Of a DNA stretch of 64,000 nt, positions 23,501 through 29,837 are shown one piece after another. Numbering within the stretch: the stretch's first letter is position 1; each line of letters starts with the position of its first letter. The stretch is from Aphrocallistes beatrix (Eukaryota > Porifera > Hexactinellida > Sceptrulophora > Aphrocallistidae), in assembly GCA_963281255.1 (NCBI GenBank), contig OY725491.1, positions 1,674,001 to 1,738,000 on the forward strand. The letters run 5' to 3'. Under the pieces are notes generated by a model that did no database searches, had not been told where the DNA came from, and saw only the letters and a list, made by a program, of their open reading frames with translations. The position numbers and the translations under genes are program-made.

Positions 23501-25519
23501 TCTGAGTGCCGACTCGGGACTTATTGCGGGCCTCATCTCCTCCGTCCACTCTACGACACAGGTTGATGAGGGGAGCTACGTTGGGATGGCGTAAGGTGTG
23601 TAGGAGGGTAGCTTCGTGGGATAGGATCTCATCTGAGAGAGTGTCGCAGTCTACTAACACCTCTTTGCTTGTGTCCTGTTTCAGGCAAGTGGAAATGCTG
23701 GGACACTTCTTCGATACGATTCTGATCGAGCGCCAGTTTGATCCTGAACCTAATCACAAAATTTTAATTTATCGATATGATTCATCGCCAATAATAGAAG
23801 AGTAAATTAGGAAAAGTCGATTTGAATAAGTCCGATTTGTAATTACTAATAATTATTCATTATTATCTACTGATGAAATAAAATTGAATTTGAAAATACA
23901 AATCTTGAATTCTCTATAAATACGTATACGGCTATTGGTGACAAAATTCTTGCGGGGCGACTGAAGATATTTCGTCATAATACGCCTTGTTACGCATTCA
24001 AATATTTCCGAATAATCACTTAATAGGACGAGTAGTCCTGTCACCATCTATGTGTGAAGGCATCGTGTGTGGTCATCATTATATTCACACCTCAAGTACG
24101 TCATACGACTCAGTTTACGAATAGTTTTCTCTACAAAATATGCGTGACACTTGAGCTGATACATCAAGTATTGCCCAGAAATGACGAAATCAATAATCTC
24201 GATTCTAGACTACGTCTCGGATTTAATATCAGGGATTATCATTGTGAATTACATAACTAAATGAAGAAAATAATTATGCGAAGAAAAGTCGAGTCATTTG
24301 TAGACAAAACTAAAACTGAAACAGACAAGTAAAATAGAACTTAGTTATTACGAACACGGATAATACGAGCAGATCTTGTTTCCCCTACGGAGGAATAACA
24401 TGTAAATCCATACTGTCCAACCTAGTAGCTACTTCAAATCGGGATTTCTAACGTGGGCCAGACCGTAAACTTTGAACCCAAAATTTGGGCTATATTATTT
24501 ATGGCAGACTATGGATATTCCATTTAGTAGTCATAATGATGAATATGGATAAAATACATATTGATCTATGTACGTATCATCAATAGTATATAAAATGATG
24601 GCAGTGTAGTGCTTTCAATATTCAACTCAAGGATGCATCATTTATAAATTTAGTATATTTTAATTTGGTCAACCAAGGGGTTCGGATAACTGACGTTCTA
24701 CTGTATATGGCTTCCCAGCCCAAAATGACTTAACCGGAAATGAGTTAGCAAAATTCATTGTCATTGAAGGGTTTTAATAACGAGGTTCTACTGTATGTTA
24801 GATGCTATATGATAATGACCTGATTCAGTCTTAGCTGCGTACATAATAGAATTCAGTCCGCTAGCGATGAGGGACTTTATCTTCACCCTCCGCAGTTTCC
24901 CACAGTCGAACAGGCTGTTGTTGTAGCCCTTAGCTTCTGTGTAGGAGAATCTACTCGCTCTACCTTTCCTAGGCTTATGGTGCGCAGAATCCATGTCTCC
25001 TACAAGGTAGTAGTAAAATATAATCGCAGTTTAAAACTTGTTAGAAAAGGCTCTACTTTGCGTAGTACATTTGCATATGTACGTACGTATTAGGGACATA
25101 CCTAATTGGTAATGCGGAAATGGTTCGACTGAGTTGAAATTAGGCATTTAAAATTCCGGAACCGTTCCGTCAAGATCCGTAAATTAGGTATGTCCCGTAT
25201 TAGATAAGTAAGAGCGTAAAGACACACAATAAAGTTGAGGCAATTAACATTTTTGATTCAAAAGACGATCTAAGCTGGTCTCCTCACCATGTAGTTTCAC
25301 ATCTATCAGTTCATCAGATTCCAGCAGTCGCTCATTGTATATCTTGGTATCAAAATGTGCTATGTTGATGGTGGTATCGGGCTTGGAGATGTGTGTGAAG
25401 AGAATGAAAGTAATGCAGAAGAGAAACAGCACCGCCAGCGTCCATCTGTAGCGGTTCCGGAATGGAGAGAAGAGAGGAAGTCTACGGAGGTAGCGGCGGG
25501 CTCGAGTCACGCCATCCAT
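2504..25519 (-). CDS. PKDCC/VLK-like secretory-pathway kinase, seven exons, two giant introns
   Basis: Exons (minus): 25288-25519, 24820-24999, 23411-23749, 10789-11032, 3271-3449, 2840-2942, 2504-2777. Phases match at every junction and the sum is 517 codons with stop (516 residues; vertebrate PKDCC is about 490). The chosen ATG is 25517-25519. Residues 26-44 form a type II signal anchor. The N-lobe starts with [19 protein letters not shown]; exon 3 has [17 protein letters not shown] and ends [11 protein letters not shown]. Exon 4 carries [20 protein letters not shown], matching the family segment with the DFG-equivalent Asp, then a cysteine-rich stretch (CSSNEDC, CINGTC). Exon 5 follows with [13 protein letters not shown]; exons 6-7 give [17 protein letters not shown] and a Cys-rich tail. 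VLK phosphorylates secreted proteins on tyrosine in the Golgi and outside the cell. The usual catalytic-loop Asp seems replaced (LIPFEERQF), so activity is uncertain. Introns 3 and 4 are 12,378 and 7,339 bp and contain other genes. Confidence 0.8.
3068..3230. mobile_element. pogo-like MITE
   Basis: The ends are inverted copies: CAGTGGAGTTCGCTTATTAG at the left and the complement, CTAATAAGCGAATTATTCCA CTG, at the right. Start CAGTGG and end CCACTG are typical of pogo/Tigger-type short elements. It lies between exons 5 and 6 of the PKDCC-like gene and has no coding frame. Confidence 0.7.
3710..3822. repeat. two adjacent strong hairpins in an intron
   Basis: Bases 3710-3758 fold into a hairpin whose 16-base outer arms (GAGCTTCCGACGGCAA and complement) are perfect and whose inner stem is CTGTC/GACAG around a 4-base loop. 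About 40 bases later GATAAGGC...GCCTTATC (3801-3822) forms a second, 8-bp stem. They sit in intron 4 of the PKDCC-like gene. They could be a foldback remnant or a small structured RNA; there is no evidence of expression. Confidence 0.5.
4655..4752. repeat. near-perfect inverted repeat (foldback)
   Basis: Arms of about 40 bases, 4661-4700 and 4711-4750, are near-perfect reverse complements around a 9-base loop; the loop-side arm contains AAGGAGGGAGAAAGTTGG and its complement. Minor differences are one-base indels and two substitutions. The region lies in intron 4 of the PKDCC-like gene inside an open but unconvincing frame at 4402-4863. No terminal duplication was found. Confidence 0.6.
5360..6105 (+). 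mobile_element. Ty3/gypsy retrotransposon pol remnant
   Basis: Three broken frames in order resemble gypsy-type pol. 5360-5615 has an aspartic protease start ([20 protein letters not shown], with the D-S-G active site) and its later TDCILG motif. After a frame change, 5600-5660 continues [11 protein letters not shown]. About 5870-6100 carries the protease-RT linker ([11 protein letters not shown]) and the start of reverse transcriptase ([12 protein letters not shown]). Frameshifts and stops interrupt the frame, and no RT core, integrase or LTR was seen, so this is a dead fragment. It lies in intron 4 of the PKDCC-like gene. Confidence 0.7.
6586..7983 (-). CDS. MYLIP/IDOL-like FERM-RING E3 ubiquitin ligase
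   Basis: A single uninterrupted frame of 465 residues starts at ATG 7981-7983. Residues about 15-300 follow a FERM domain: F1 contains [18 protein letters not shown] and [10 protein letters not shown], then the acyl-CoA-binding-like helical lobe with [15 protein letters not shown], then the F3 lobe. The last 50 residues form a C3HC4-type RING ([19 protein letters not shown], then CEGC...CLEC). The length is close to the vertebrate protein (445). The vertebrate protein ubiquitinates lipoprotein receptors and myosin light chain; here substrate is unknown. The gene is intronless and nested on the same strand in intron 4 of the PKDCC-like gene, which raises the possibility of a retrocopy, but the frame is intact. 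Confidence 0.85.
   Translation of the reverse strand: MSQYDQIPEIISHATLQFFVRELDGRQFEYFILKESKGLQLLKNILDKHYITDTSYFGLKYTNNKGVTKWINTRNSLLHQVDNPDIPIKLELAIKFYLPVNLLRDYHLKKSFLSQLKSDIINRNLTPPTDTEDALRFLALFAQAEHGSYFKQISYITPPSFNMTTELIEEHKLIQYVPKMEALDEVLKIASELSTYGKQEFQLKDGLFTFSPHTCEYSLGNTTKTFATHLIKDVTRSYSNVFLSMSNFEQSDSKIKLKTNSIIEGKILHKNLLETVTFFTRSSVSDVIRDTTCKQWRGSRFVSTFAFDLIHTCYQLNPSLYTLKLTDADPTTHCIQSRVVNKVNSEEFKLYKVCSLPEVRRIVKKKMSLSNLYRRYTCNGSCENSQNSSTLTSESNQSLISTTTVDEVIQVADKMLRCKLCDARDCKVLFLPCCHFISCEGCSDTRNSCLECNEYITERVRVYIS
8830..9017. mobile_element. pogo-like MITE, 188 bp, TA duplication
   Basis: Ends are CAGTCGACTCCGCTTAATAG and its complement (CTATTAAGCGGAGTCGACTG), flanked by TA at 8828-8829 and 9018-9019. 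The inner part repeats the end motif (CGCTTAATCGGG). A relative is at 59228-59383 and one end survives at about 50265-50300. No coding capacity. Confidence 0.85.
9144..10381 (+). CDS. coiled-coil/NHL-repeat protein, frame broken near the 3' end
   Basis: The frame opens at ATG 9144 and runs to a stop at 10286. Residues about 15-150 are charged and strongly helical (coiled coil). From residue about 165 the sequence follows an NHL beta-propeller, with [20 protein letters not shown] typical of one blade. The last blade continues only in another frame: around 10221-10228 the expected text moves from SDTESLK to [15 protein letters not shown] and ends at 10381 with DRLQAF. This is either a one-base frameshift or a sequence error. 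Such proteins resemble TRIM-NHL proteins without RING and B-box. It is nested in intron 4 of the PKDCC-like gene, on the opposite strand. Role unknown; possibly a recent pseudogene. Confidence 0.65.
11283..11860 (+). repeat. interspersed repeat with internal tandem units
   Basis: Starts with a GC-rich end (CTTGCGCTGCGCGGCTTACG), then repeats a unit four times at about 11328, 11472, 11690 and 11819. The unit has a core like ACCCCATGTCAACCGTTGGA followed by CTAGTCTCTAG and a stretch with TTTGTTTAC and TAAACAAA. It is related to 1860-2502 in reverse. It lies in intron 3 of the PKDCC-like gene; no coding frame. Confidence 0.55.
11868..12010. repeat. AT-rich simple repeat
   Basis: A run of TATAATAAT-type units with internal inversion, about 140 bases, following directly on the interspersed repeat. 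Nothing else is seen in it. Confidence 0.9.
12189..12587 (-). mobile_element. possible retroelement remnant (reverse-transcriptase N-terminal type)
   Basis: A 132-codon frame contains [20 protein letters not shown], a pattern of the kind seen before the RT core of Penelope-like and related elements, with lysine-rich helical text upstream. It is open but lacks RT motifs, and the mariner at 12705 is inserted next to it; text of similar composition resumes after 14041. Weak evidence; it could also be a fragment of another element. Confidence 0.3.
12705..14039 (+). mobile_element. mariner DNA transposon, 1335 bp, broken transposase
   Basis: Inverted ends are CTAGGGCGTTCAATAAGTCT and CTAGGGCATTCAAAAAGTCT (read inward), with TA duplicated at 12703-12704 and 14040-14041. 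The transposase runs from ATG 12896 to 13961 but in pieces. The first has a helix-turn-helix region ([20 protein letters not shown]), the second has GDETWVYY, and the third has [10 protein letters not shown] and [19 protein letters not shown], the mariner D,D34D signature. At least two frame changes, near 13270-13310 and 13540-13600, make it inactive. It is nested in intron 3 of the PKDCC-like gene. Confidence 0.9.
14135..14494. mobile_element. hAT-type non-autonomous element, 360 bp
   Basis: Flanked by the 8-base direct repeat GTAGGGAG (14127-14134 and 14495-14502). Ends match as TAGGGTTTTCAATCCCGGGA against TAGCGTTTGCAATCCCGGGA. Subterminal CCCGGGAT motifs are repeated at both ends. An 8-bp duplication and T/CAGGG start are hAT features. 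Interior is AT-rich, non-coding. Confidence 0.85.
14503..15150. other. no gene seen
   Basis: About 650 bases of AT-rich sequence between the hAT-type element and the first seven-helix gene copy. No frame, hairpin or repeat boundary could be supported. Confidence 0.5.
15151..16226 (-). pseudogene. seven-helix membrane protein, copy 1, one-base frameshift
   Basis: From the ATG at 16224-16226 ([15 protein letters not shown]) the protein is identical to copy 2 through residue about 258, then a missing G near 15438-15442 shifts the frame and stops it at 15435. The rest continues in the next frame to 15151 and still encodes the seventh helix and a basic C-terminal tail ([16 protein letters not shown]). 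With the shift the product would lose the last helix. The final third differs from copy 2 in many bases, including a distinct C-terminus. Either a recent pseudogene or a sequence error. Nested in intron 3 of the PKDCC-like gene, same strand. Family unknown. Confidence 0.65.
16900..17271. mobile_element. hAT-like non-autonomous element, 372 bp
   Basis: Ends are CAAGGCTGGATTCGGTTAAC and, read inward from the right, CAGGGCTGGGGTTGGTTAAC. GGTTAACCGGTTAACC repeats lie inside both ends. The flanking octamers AGCTGTAG and GCCTGTAG agree at the last six bases, a decayed 8-bp duplication. Non-coding. Confidence 0.7.
17328..17940. mobile_element. P-like foldback MITE with nested piggyBac-like MITE
   Basis: Arms of roughly 200 bases are inverted copies: CATGGCCTATTACATAAGGC and further inside GGGATGCAGTAGAAGATGGT, with the complements at the right end. 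The terminal CATGGCCTA and the ATGCAGT-GAAG block are shared with the P-type transposon at 31161-33525. A clear target duplication was not found. The middle is interrupted by the TTAA-bounded element at 17620-17728. A half copy lies at about 50820-51130. Confidence 0.7.
17620..17728. mobile_element. piggyBac-like MITE, TTAA ends
   Basis: TTAACCGTAGAATGCCCAG at the left matches TTAACTGTAGAATGCCCAG read inward from the right, giving TTAA target duplications and CCNTAGAATGCCCA ends. Its inner part has GGGGACACAGTGTCCCC and ATATCGCGGATGTCTC. A related one-ended fragment lies at about 22975-23037 in reverse. Confidence 0.8.
18165..18285. mobile_element. short interspersed element, non-coding
   Basis: Shares GCGTAGCCAACTGAA, GTGCAG and GGCACAAAATTNTTGGG with the inverse of 62010-62105. 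About 100-120 bases. Ends not settled. Confidence 0.5.
18705..19763 (-). CDS. seven-helix membrane protein, copy 2, intact, family unknown
   Basis: The frame from ATG 19761-19763 encodes 352 residues. A short extracellular-type N-terminus with an N-glycosylation site (NNTN) precedes seven hydrophobic segments, starting at [20 protein letters not shown], then helices near [85 protein letters not shown] and [15 protein letters not shown]. The C-terminal tail is basic ([20 protein letters not shown]). The plan fits a G-protein-coupled-receptor-like protein, but none of the DRY or NPxxY motifs is seen, so the family is not assigned. No intron. Nested on the same strand in intron 3 of the PKDCC-like gene. 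Confidence 0.7.
   Translation of the reverse strand: MTMNNTNLHDTSHLFEELIFVVMSLCAASFCLLVIIVLIYYVRKRFLLHKDIKFIRLENLGRISYENHLKNLQIKAVLSNFIIIILLLELKNNISSLIVFFPTLFFLVNNKRLIDSYSASEKHLIFLIEISQICYIPVLALLMKVLWLAYLHSPYAYTIMRWSACVVLRLFLLTFLYYTPAFLFESQLTQLLFFVLITFFVIIDLCLYIYYSRCFYLHLKSREQEARLFSDRSSYLSSKSVCLHFKVATSIVLIGLTIFTFSRVITLVGIINIVALKLFNGYSCPEFGACLLGVFYPLGISLLLYRFILNLNYLYFVFIFVYKSCRSARAGNSVNEKIRPLLNRYHRSLYNA
20140..20960. repeat. low-complexity region with inverted repeats
   Basis: Holds poly-A/T runs and repeated TAGCAAGTAAA / TACTTGCTACTTACTACC blocks in both orientations at 20445-20556 and 20725-20800, plus AATTGTCTCCTCT (20308) and its inverse near 20430. Frames here are low-complexity products. 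Probably layered non-autonomous elements; ends not resolved. Confidence 0.45.
21380..22780 (-). CDS. UCP4-like mitochondrial carrier (SLC25A27 type)
   Basis: Two exons, 22048-22780 and 21380-21612, joined at phase 1 by donor GTAGGT and a TTCAG acceptor, give 321 residues; human UCP4 has 323. Three carrier repeats are present with signatures PFDLTK (44-49), PMDLIK (146-151) and PADVIK (247-252), each followed by the second-helix GxxxGxx and [13 protein letters not shown] blocks. The last repeat, [14 protein letters not shown] and the ending [14 protein letters not shown], is characteristic of UCP4. The protein should sit in the mitochondrial inner membrane; the exact transported ion is not known from sequence. 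Exon 1 is notably GC-richer than its surroundings. The gene is complete and lies in intron 3 of the PKDCC-like gene on the same strand. Confidence 0.9.
22975..23037. mobile_element. piggyBac-like MITE fragment
   Basis: Reverse, one-ended relative of 17620-17728: shares GGGGACACTGTGTCCCC, GATATCG and CCATAGAAAATGGCTG blocks, ending GTGGGCATTT. No second TTAA end. Confidence 0.55.
24665..24798. repeat. two pogo-like element fragments
   Basis: GGTTCGGATAACTGACGTTC followed by TACTGTA, and later TAACGAGGTTCTACTGTA, are right-end-like segments of pogo-type short elements in direct orientation. Located in intron 2 of the PKDCC-like gene just before exon 2. Confidence 0.4.
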
Positions 25520-25649
25520 CAAGTTCTAATGAATGTAAGCAAATCTAGCAAATAAGACTCTGTGTTTCTCTATCATGGATTGATAGCTGTCAGGAAGTAC
25601 TGGCAGTGCCGTCCCAAAGTGGTACGGCGCCACTGCCCATACTAAACAA

Positions 25650-25804
25650 GGCCGTAGACAACAGGTGTGAAATGGTCCGGTTGGGACTAAAAGTGGTCAG
25701 GTTGAAACCAGTCCGACCGTACAAAATGGTCCTTTTTTGGGGTTAAATTGGTCAAAAGTGTTCCGGTTGAAACCGGACCAACCGTACCGGTGGATACGGC
25801 CCTG
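25650..25804. mobile_element. hAT-like MITE, 155 bp
   Basis: The octamer CTAAACAA flanks it exactly (25642-25649, 25805-25812). Ends carry GGCCGTA and TACGGCC in opposite orientation, with the right end extended by CTG. Inside, GGTCCGGTTG and CAACCGGAC-type blocks recur. It lies upstream of the PKDCC-like start codon. Confidence 0.7.
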
Positions 25805-26227
25805 CTAAACAATACTGGGCAGCAGTGCTCCACAAATCTGGTGGTTAAGTGGCTAACTAAGCACCAAATGTTATGGTGTTGTACTGGTCTATTGCATATT
25901 TAGAATTTGGTGGTATTAGGCACCAGAAAGGTAAAAAAGTGGTTAAGATAGCCACCACCATATTTTGATTTCGTCGTGCACACGCGAACATGGGCGCCAA
26001 TGTTCCTACAAATTTAAGCACAACGAAGATTACGTACACATAAGTTATGCAGCATATCACATAGTAAGACAGTGACCCTATCCCAGTCGACGAACTCTTG
26101 AAAACATAAACCACATTTAATAGACTAGTATGTACATCAATCTGCATAGGAATGCTAACATTAATGGAACTAAATAGCTAAGTTGAAATACAAAGCTGTG
26201 GAAGGCAATGATAATTCAGGGCTTAAA

Positions 26228-26271
26228 TAACAACAACAACAACAACAACAATAATAATAATAATAATAACA
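26228..26271. repeat. trinucleotide microsatellite
   Basis: Runs of AAC then AAT units, about 44 bases, close to the 3' end of the CTTNBP2-like gene. Confidence 0.95.
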
Positions 26272-26431
26272 CATTAGAGCAAACCCAAAGTGTGTGGGAT
26301 GAAAATTATAAATCGTACACAAATATATATAGATATATACAAGAGACAGTATGACACCAAAAATTGGTAGAGTTAATGTGTGCGTGATTCCAGGTAAAAT
26401 TGGAAGGTCTAAAATATCAGAGTTGAAAGGA

Positions 26432-29400
26432 TCAAATCTCAGACTGCATGACGCGATTAGGGGACTGTGCCTGCTTGAATTTCTCCCCGGAAATGTCGTC
26501 GCTGGACTGAGAGCGTCCATGGAGTTCTTGGTCGTAGGATTGGGAGCGGAGAGCAACCGCATGCTCTGCGTCCTCTGGGGTCCCCTTCATGACCGGCATT
26601 ATGAGATCCGGTTTATTCTGCGTATTATCCTTACTGACTTTCTTCTTGAAAAGTCCGGATCGCTTAGACTTTTTCTCTTCTTTGTCCTGCTTGCGGTCGT
26701 GCAAGGAGACAGACTGGGAGCGCATCTGCTGCAGTTGCATGAGCTGAGAGGGCTGGAGGGGGGCGCCGGAGGGGGGTTTCTGGTTCAGCTTCTTCGGCAG
26801 AGTGTTGCTCCGGTATGGGTACGTGCCGCTGGAGTCCAGCATGGAGAAGCGACCGCCCCCTGGCCGATTCAGCACCACGCCGGACTGCCCCGCTGGAAGG
26901 GAGACCAGGGACATGGTGGAGCTCGCTTCAAGTCCGATGCCGATTGGAGCCAGCACCTGCGGCTTCACATCCCGGAGGCCTCTGTAGAACTCGTGGAAGT
27001 GTCCGATGCTGAGCGGACAGCTGGCAACAACTGCGCTCTGGATGAGGTTAGCTATCACCACGTCACAGGACGGAATGTTCCCGGAGGAGTACATGGCGTT
27101 CTTGAGCAGGAGCTGATCCTCTATGAAAGGGGCTATCTTGTGGTTCCAGAGGGAAGCTAGCCACTGGTAGATCCCAGTCCAATCCTCGCAGTCCACTGGA
27201 CAGGCGAAGAAGTGTCTCGGACCGATTTGGAGCTCTGGGAGCTGGAACTTCTGCAGGTAGCAGTTGTAGAGGTACCACACCTCAGACACCCACTGCAGTG
27301 AGGAGAACAGTTCGTTATTCTTAATGACCACGCCATCGCTCTGAGAGATAACACTGCGCATCAGGAATCTGTTCAGCAGTCCGCAGACTGGCTCTTCGAA
27401 CACGGAGCATTGGATGTGTGAGAAGTGGTCCCGGACCATCTGACTCAGACCAGACCACCCAGAGCGGCTGAGTGTACCGATGATGTAAGAGTCGGAACGG
27501 AGGTAGTACTCCCCGGGGGGTAGTTTCACCTGTGAGCTGGTGGAGAACCCGGCTGACCAGTGGGGACTGGCTAGGCCCCTGAACTCGAGCGAGGTGAGGA
27601 ACTCACCTAACACCTCCGTGATGTTCACTTGGTCCAGGTTGTCCAGCACGATAATGGGTGTAATGTCTACGACGGATTTGTTCCGGCAGATGGCCTGGGG
27701 TGTAGAGGTACTTGTCATCTGAAGGATGCACCCTGTCTCCACCAACAGTTCCAAGAGGTCTTCTCTCTTGAAGCTAGGGTGCAGGCAGGCCGTCACGATC
27801 TGAGCTTTCTTGCCTTGGAACGAGAATTGCTGTTTCAGACACTCGGCCATGTACCCTGCGAGTAGGGTCTTGCCGCACCCTAGGGGTCCGCTCACAATCA
27901 CACTTTTCGTGTCCAGCACTAGGTCAATGTAGCTCTCCAGCTTAACGACGGGGGTTAGACTCTGGTATGCGAGCTTATCTAGCTTCCCTTCTTGCGCTCC
28001 TTTCAGTCTGACCACCAGGTTGAGAGTGAAGGGGTGGAGGCGGGATTTGGCCATCTCGATGGACTTAACTTCGATGTAGAGGTTACGCAGTTCCTTCTCG
28101 AGCACCTGGTAGATGGTGCTGGTAGCGGAGTCCGGTGGGTACCTGTCAGGGGCCCATGTGTACTTCCCCAGTGTGTAGGAGGCGATGGAGGACTGGTCTA
28201 TGCCTAGCTGCACTTCCGGTGTGAAGTAGTGCGCTAGGATCTCCCCGGAAGCGTTCTGTCTCTTCTTGGCCTCAGGGCTGTACAGGAGGTCCCAGTACTT
28301 CTCAGTCAGTGCGGTGACGTCGTGCTTCAGCTGGGGTAGCTGCTGCTGGGAGTCCAGGTCTCGGATGTTCGGAGCACTGCTGCGGCGGTGCATTTTGAGT
28401 TTTCCTTTCTTCTGGCTAGCGTCGGAGTTGGCGATGGCCGCATCGCTGGGTTTGACATAGCGCAAGGCTGTGATGTCCCGCTCCTTCAGCATGTTGTAGG
28501 AGCAGGACAGGTCCATGCAGTGCTTCTCTAAGATCTGACCGACCAAGAGGTCAAAGTCTTTCCAGGTCAGTTCGTTCTGCACCTCTATCACTCCCACCGC
28601 GAACTGCGCCTCCATTGAGTCCCCCCCGCCCGTGTGTCCGGGGCTGGTGGGGGAGCTAGAAGGTGTCGCGAGGTGCACCACCACTCGCTTCGCTTCCAGA
28701 CTGTTGAGCAGGAGTCTGGCCTCAGGTGTGGCTGTGTCCCATGCTGTCTGCTGCCACCTGTCACGTACACTCAGGTCCAGCAGGCCCTGACACCTGCACA
28801 GCTGCTCCACAATCGCGGTCAGGTTGCAAGAGGCCGCCATATGCGCCGGCGTCCGTCCGTCCCGGTCCTGGGCGTTCAGGAGCTGGTACACCCGCTTCGA
28901 GTCCCAGTTCGCTTGCACATACTCGAACAGACACTTCAGCTCCGCCGGCCGATCTCTCAGCACTGCGGCGTGGACGCAGGTACACCCGGACTTGTTCACC
29001 GTCATGGGGCTGCCCCCTGCCTCCAGACACGCCTGCACGCACTCCAGGTTCCCTTGCAGGGTGGAGATGTAGAGAGGGGTGCGACCCACCCGGTCCTTCA
29101 ACTCGATCTTGCCCCCGTAGCGGATCATTTCGCGGAGGATGGATACGTGGCCGAGGGTGGCGGCCAGATGGAGGGGGGCAGTACCCTCGGAGGTGAGAGC
29201 ATTCGGGTCTGCGCCGTTCTGCAGCAGCACGCGTATGTACGGGAGGAGGATGACGGTCAGGTCTTGCCGAGCCGATTTCGTCTGCTTGTACAGCTCCAGG
29301 GCCACGTGGAGTAGCGTGCCACCCAGGGCGTCCCTCTCCGTCACGAGGATCGGGTGCTTCAGCGCAAGACTGGCGAACGAGGGCAGATCTTCTTTATGCA

Positions 29401-29797
29401 GGGCAGAGATGATCTCCTCACGGGCCGCCTCCAGGTCCACTTTGTTCAGCATGTCCAGGATCTCGGAGTCCAGCCCCTGGAAGACGGACTTTGTGAGTTC
29501 GTTCTCCCCCTGTCCGTCCCCCTCATCGTGTCCATTCTCCATGGTCTGGGGGGTGGTCACGAAGTCCGTGACGACAGAGAGAGGGTTGGGCAGTGCGGAT
29601 CGGTACTGGTTGAGGATGTACATTATCTGAGTGACGAACTCGTCGAGGGAGGGAGGGGGCTGACTGGTTATGCTGGCTTTGTCGCTGGTCGAGAGGGTGA
29701 GCATGGCTGAGCTCTGTGCTACGATGCGCTGGATGTCCTGCAAGGCACGGCCTCTCATCTCAGAGAGCTCTTCTATGCTGCTCATGTCGTAACTCAT
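26432..29797 (-). CDS. CTTNBP2-like ankyrin-repeat and P-loop protein
   Basis: One frame of 1121 residues from ATG 29795-29797 (MSYDMSSIEELSEM). Residues about 160-370 are ankyrin repeats (for example GTAPLHLAATLGHVSILREM and DRDGRTPAHMAASCNL). Around residues 635-645 a Walker A motif, SGPLGCGKTLL, opens an AAA-like ATPase fold, and IIVLDNLDQV near 718 is the Walker B. The following text (IGPRHFFACPVD, then WLASLWNHKIAPFIED) is characteristic of the cortactin-binding protein 2/neuron navigator C-terminal region. The tail is basic and serine-rich. CTTNBP2 binds cortactin and the STRIPAK complex in neurons; the N-terminal coiled coil of that protein is not evident here, so exons may lie upstream. 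The gene is intronless and much GC-richer than its flanks. Confidence 0.8.
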   Translation of the reverse strand: MSYDMSSIEELSEMRGRALQDIQRIVAQSSAMLTLSTSDKASITSQPPPSLDEFVTQIMYILNQYRSALPNPLSVVTDFVTTPQTMENGHDEGDGQGENELTKSVFQGLDSEILDMLNKVDLEAAREEIISALHKEDLPSFASLALKHPILVTERDALGGTLLHVALELYKQTKSARQDLTVILLPYIRVLLQNGADPNALTSEGTAPLHLAATLGHVSILREMIRYGGKIELKDRVGRTPLYISTLQGNLECVQACLEAGGSPMTVNKSGCTCVHAAVLRDRPAELKCLFEYVQANWDSKRVYQLLNAQDRDGRTPAHMAASCNLTAIVEQLCRCQGLLDLSVRDRWQQTAWDTATPEARLLLNSLEAKRVVVHLATPSSSPTSPGHTGGGDSMEAQFAVGVIEVQNELTWKDFDLLVGQILEKHCMDLSCSYNMLKERDITALRYVKPSDAAIANSDASQKKGKLKMHRRSSAPNIRDLDSQQQLPQLKHDVTALTEKYWDLLYSPEAKKRQNASGEILAHYFTPEVQLGIDQSSIASYTLGKYTWAPDRYPPDSATSTIYQVLEKELRNLYIEVKSIEMAKSRLHPFTLNLVVRLKGAQEGKLDKLAYQSLTPVVKLESYIDLVLDTKSVIVSGPLGCGKTLLAGYMAECLKQQFSFQGKKAQIVTACLHPSFKREDLLELLVETGCILQMTSTSTPQAICRNKSVVDITPIIVLDNLDQVNITEVLGEFLTSLEFRGLASPHWSAGFSTSSQVKLPPGEYYLRSDSYIIGTLSRSGWSGLSQMVRDHFSHIQCSVFEEPVCGLLNRFLMRSVISQSDGVVIKNNELFSSLQWVSEVWYLYNCYLQKFQLPELQIGPRHFFACPVDCEDWTGIYQWLASLWNHKIAPFIEDQLLLKNAMYSSGNIPSCDVVIANLIQSAVVASCPLSIGHFHEFYRGLRDVKPQVLAPIGIGLEASSTMSLVSLPAGQSGVVLNRPGGGRFSMLDSSGTYPYRSNTLPKKLNQKPPSGAPLQPSQLMQLQQMRSQSVSLHDRKQDKEEKKSKRSGLFKKKVSKDNTQNKPDLIMPVMKGTPEDAEHAVALRSQSYDQELHGRSQSSDDISGEKFKQAQSPNRVMQSEI

Positions 29798-29837
29798 TCT
29801 GGTCGAGCTAATCGCATTAGTGCTAGCACAGTACAAA

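Noticed and set aside
26351..27160. Plus-strand frame of 269 codons
   Set aside because: It lies opposite the CTTNBP2-like gene in GC-rich sequence where antisense frames stay open by composition. The same holds for plus-strand frames to 29710.
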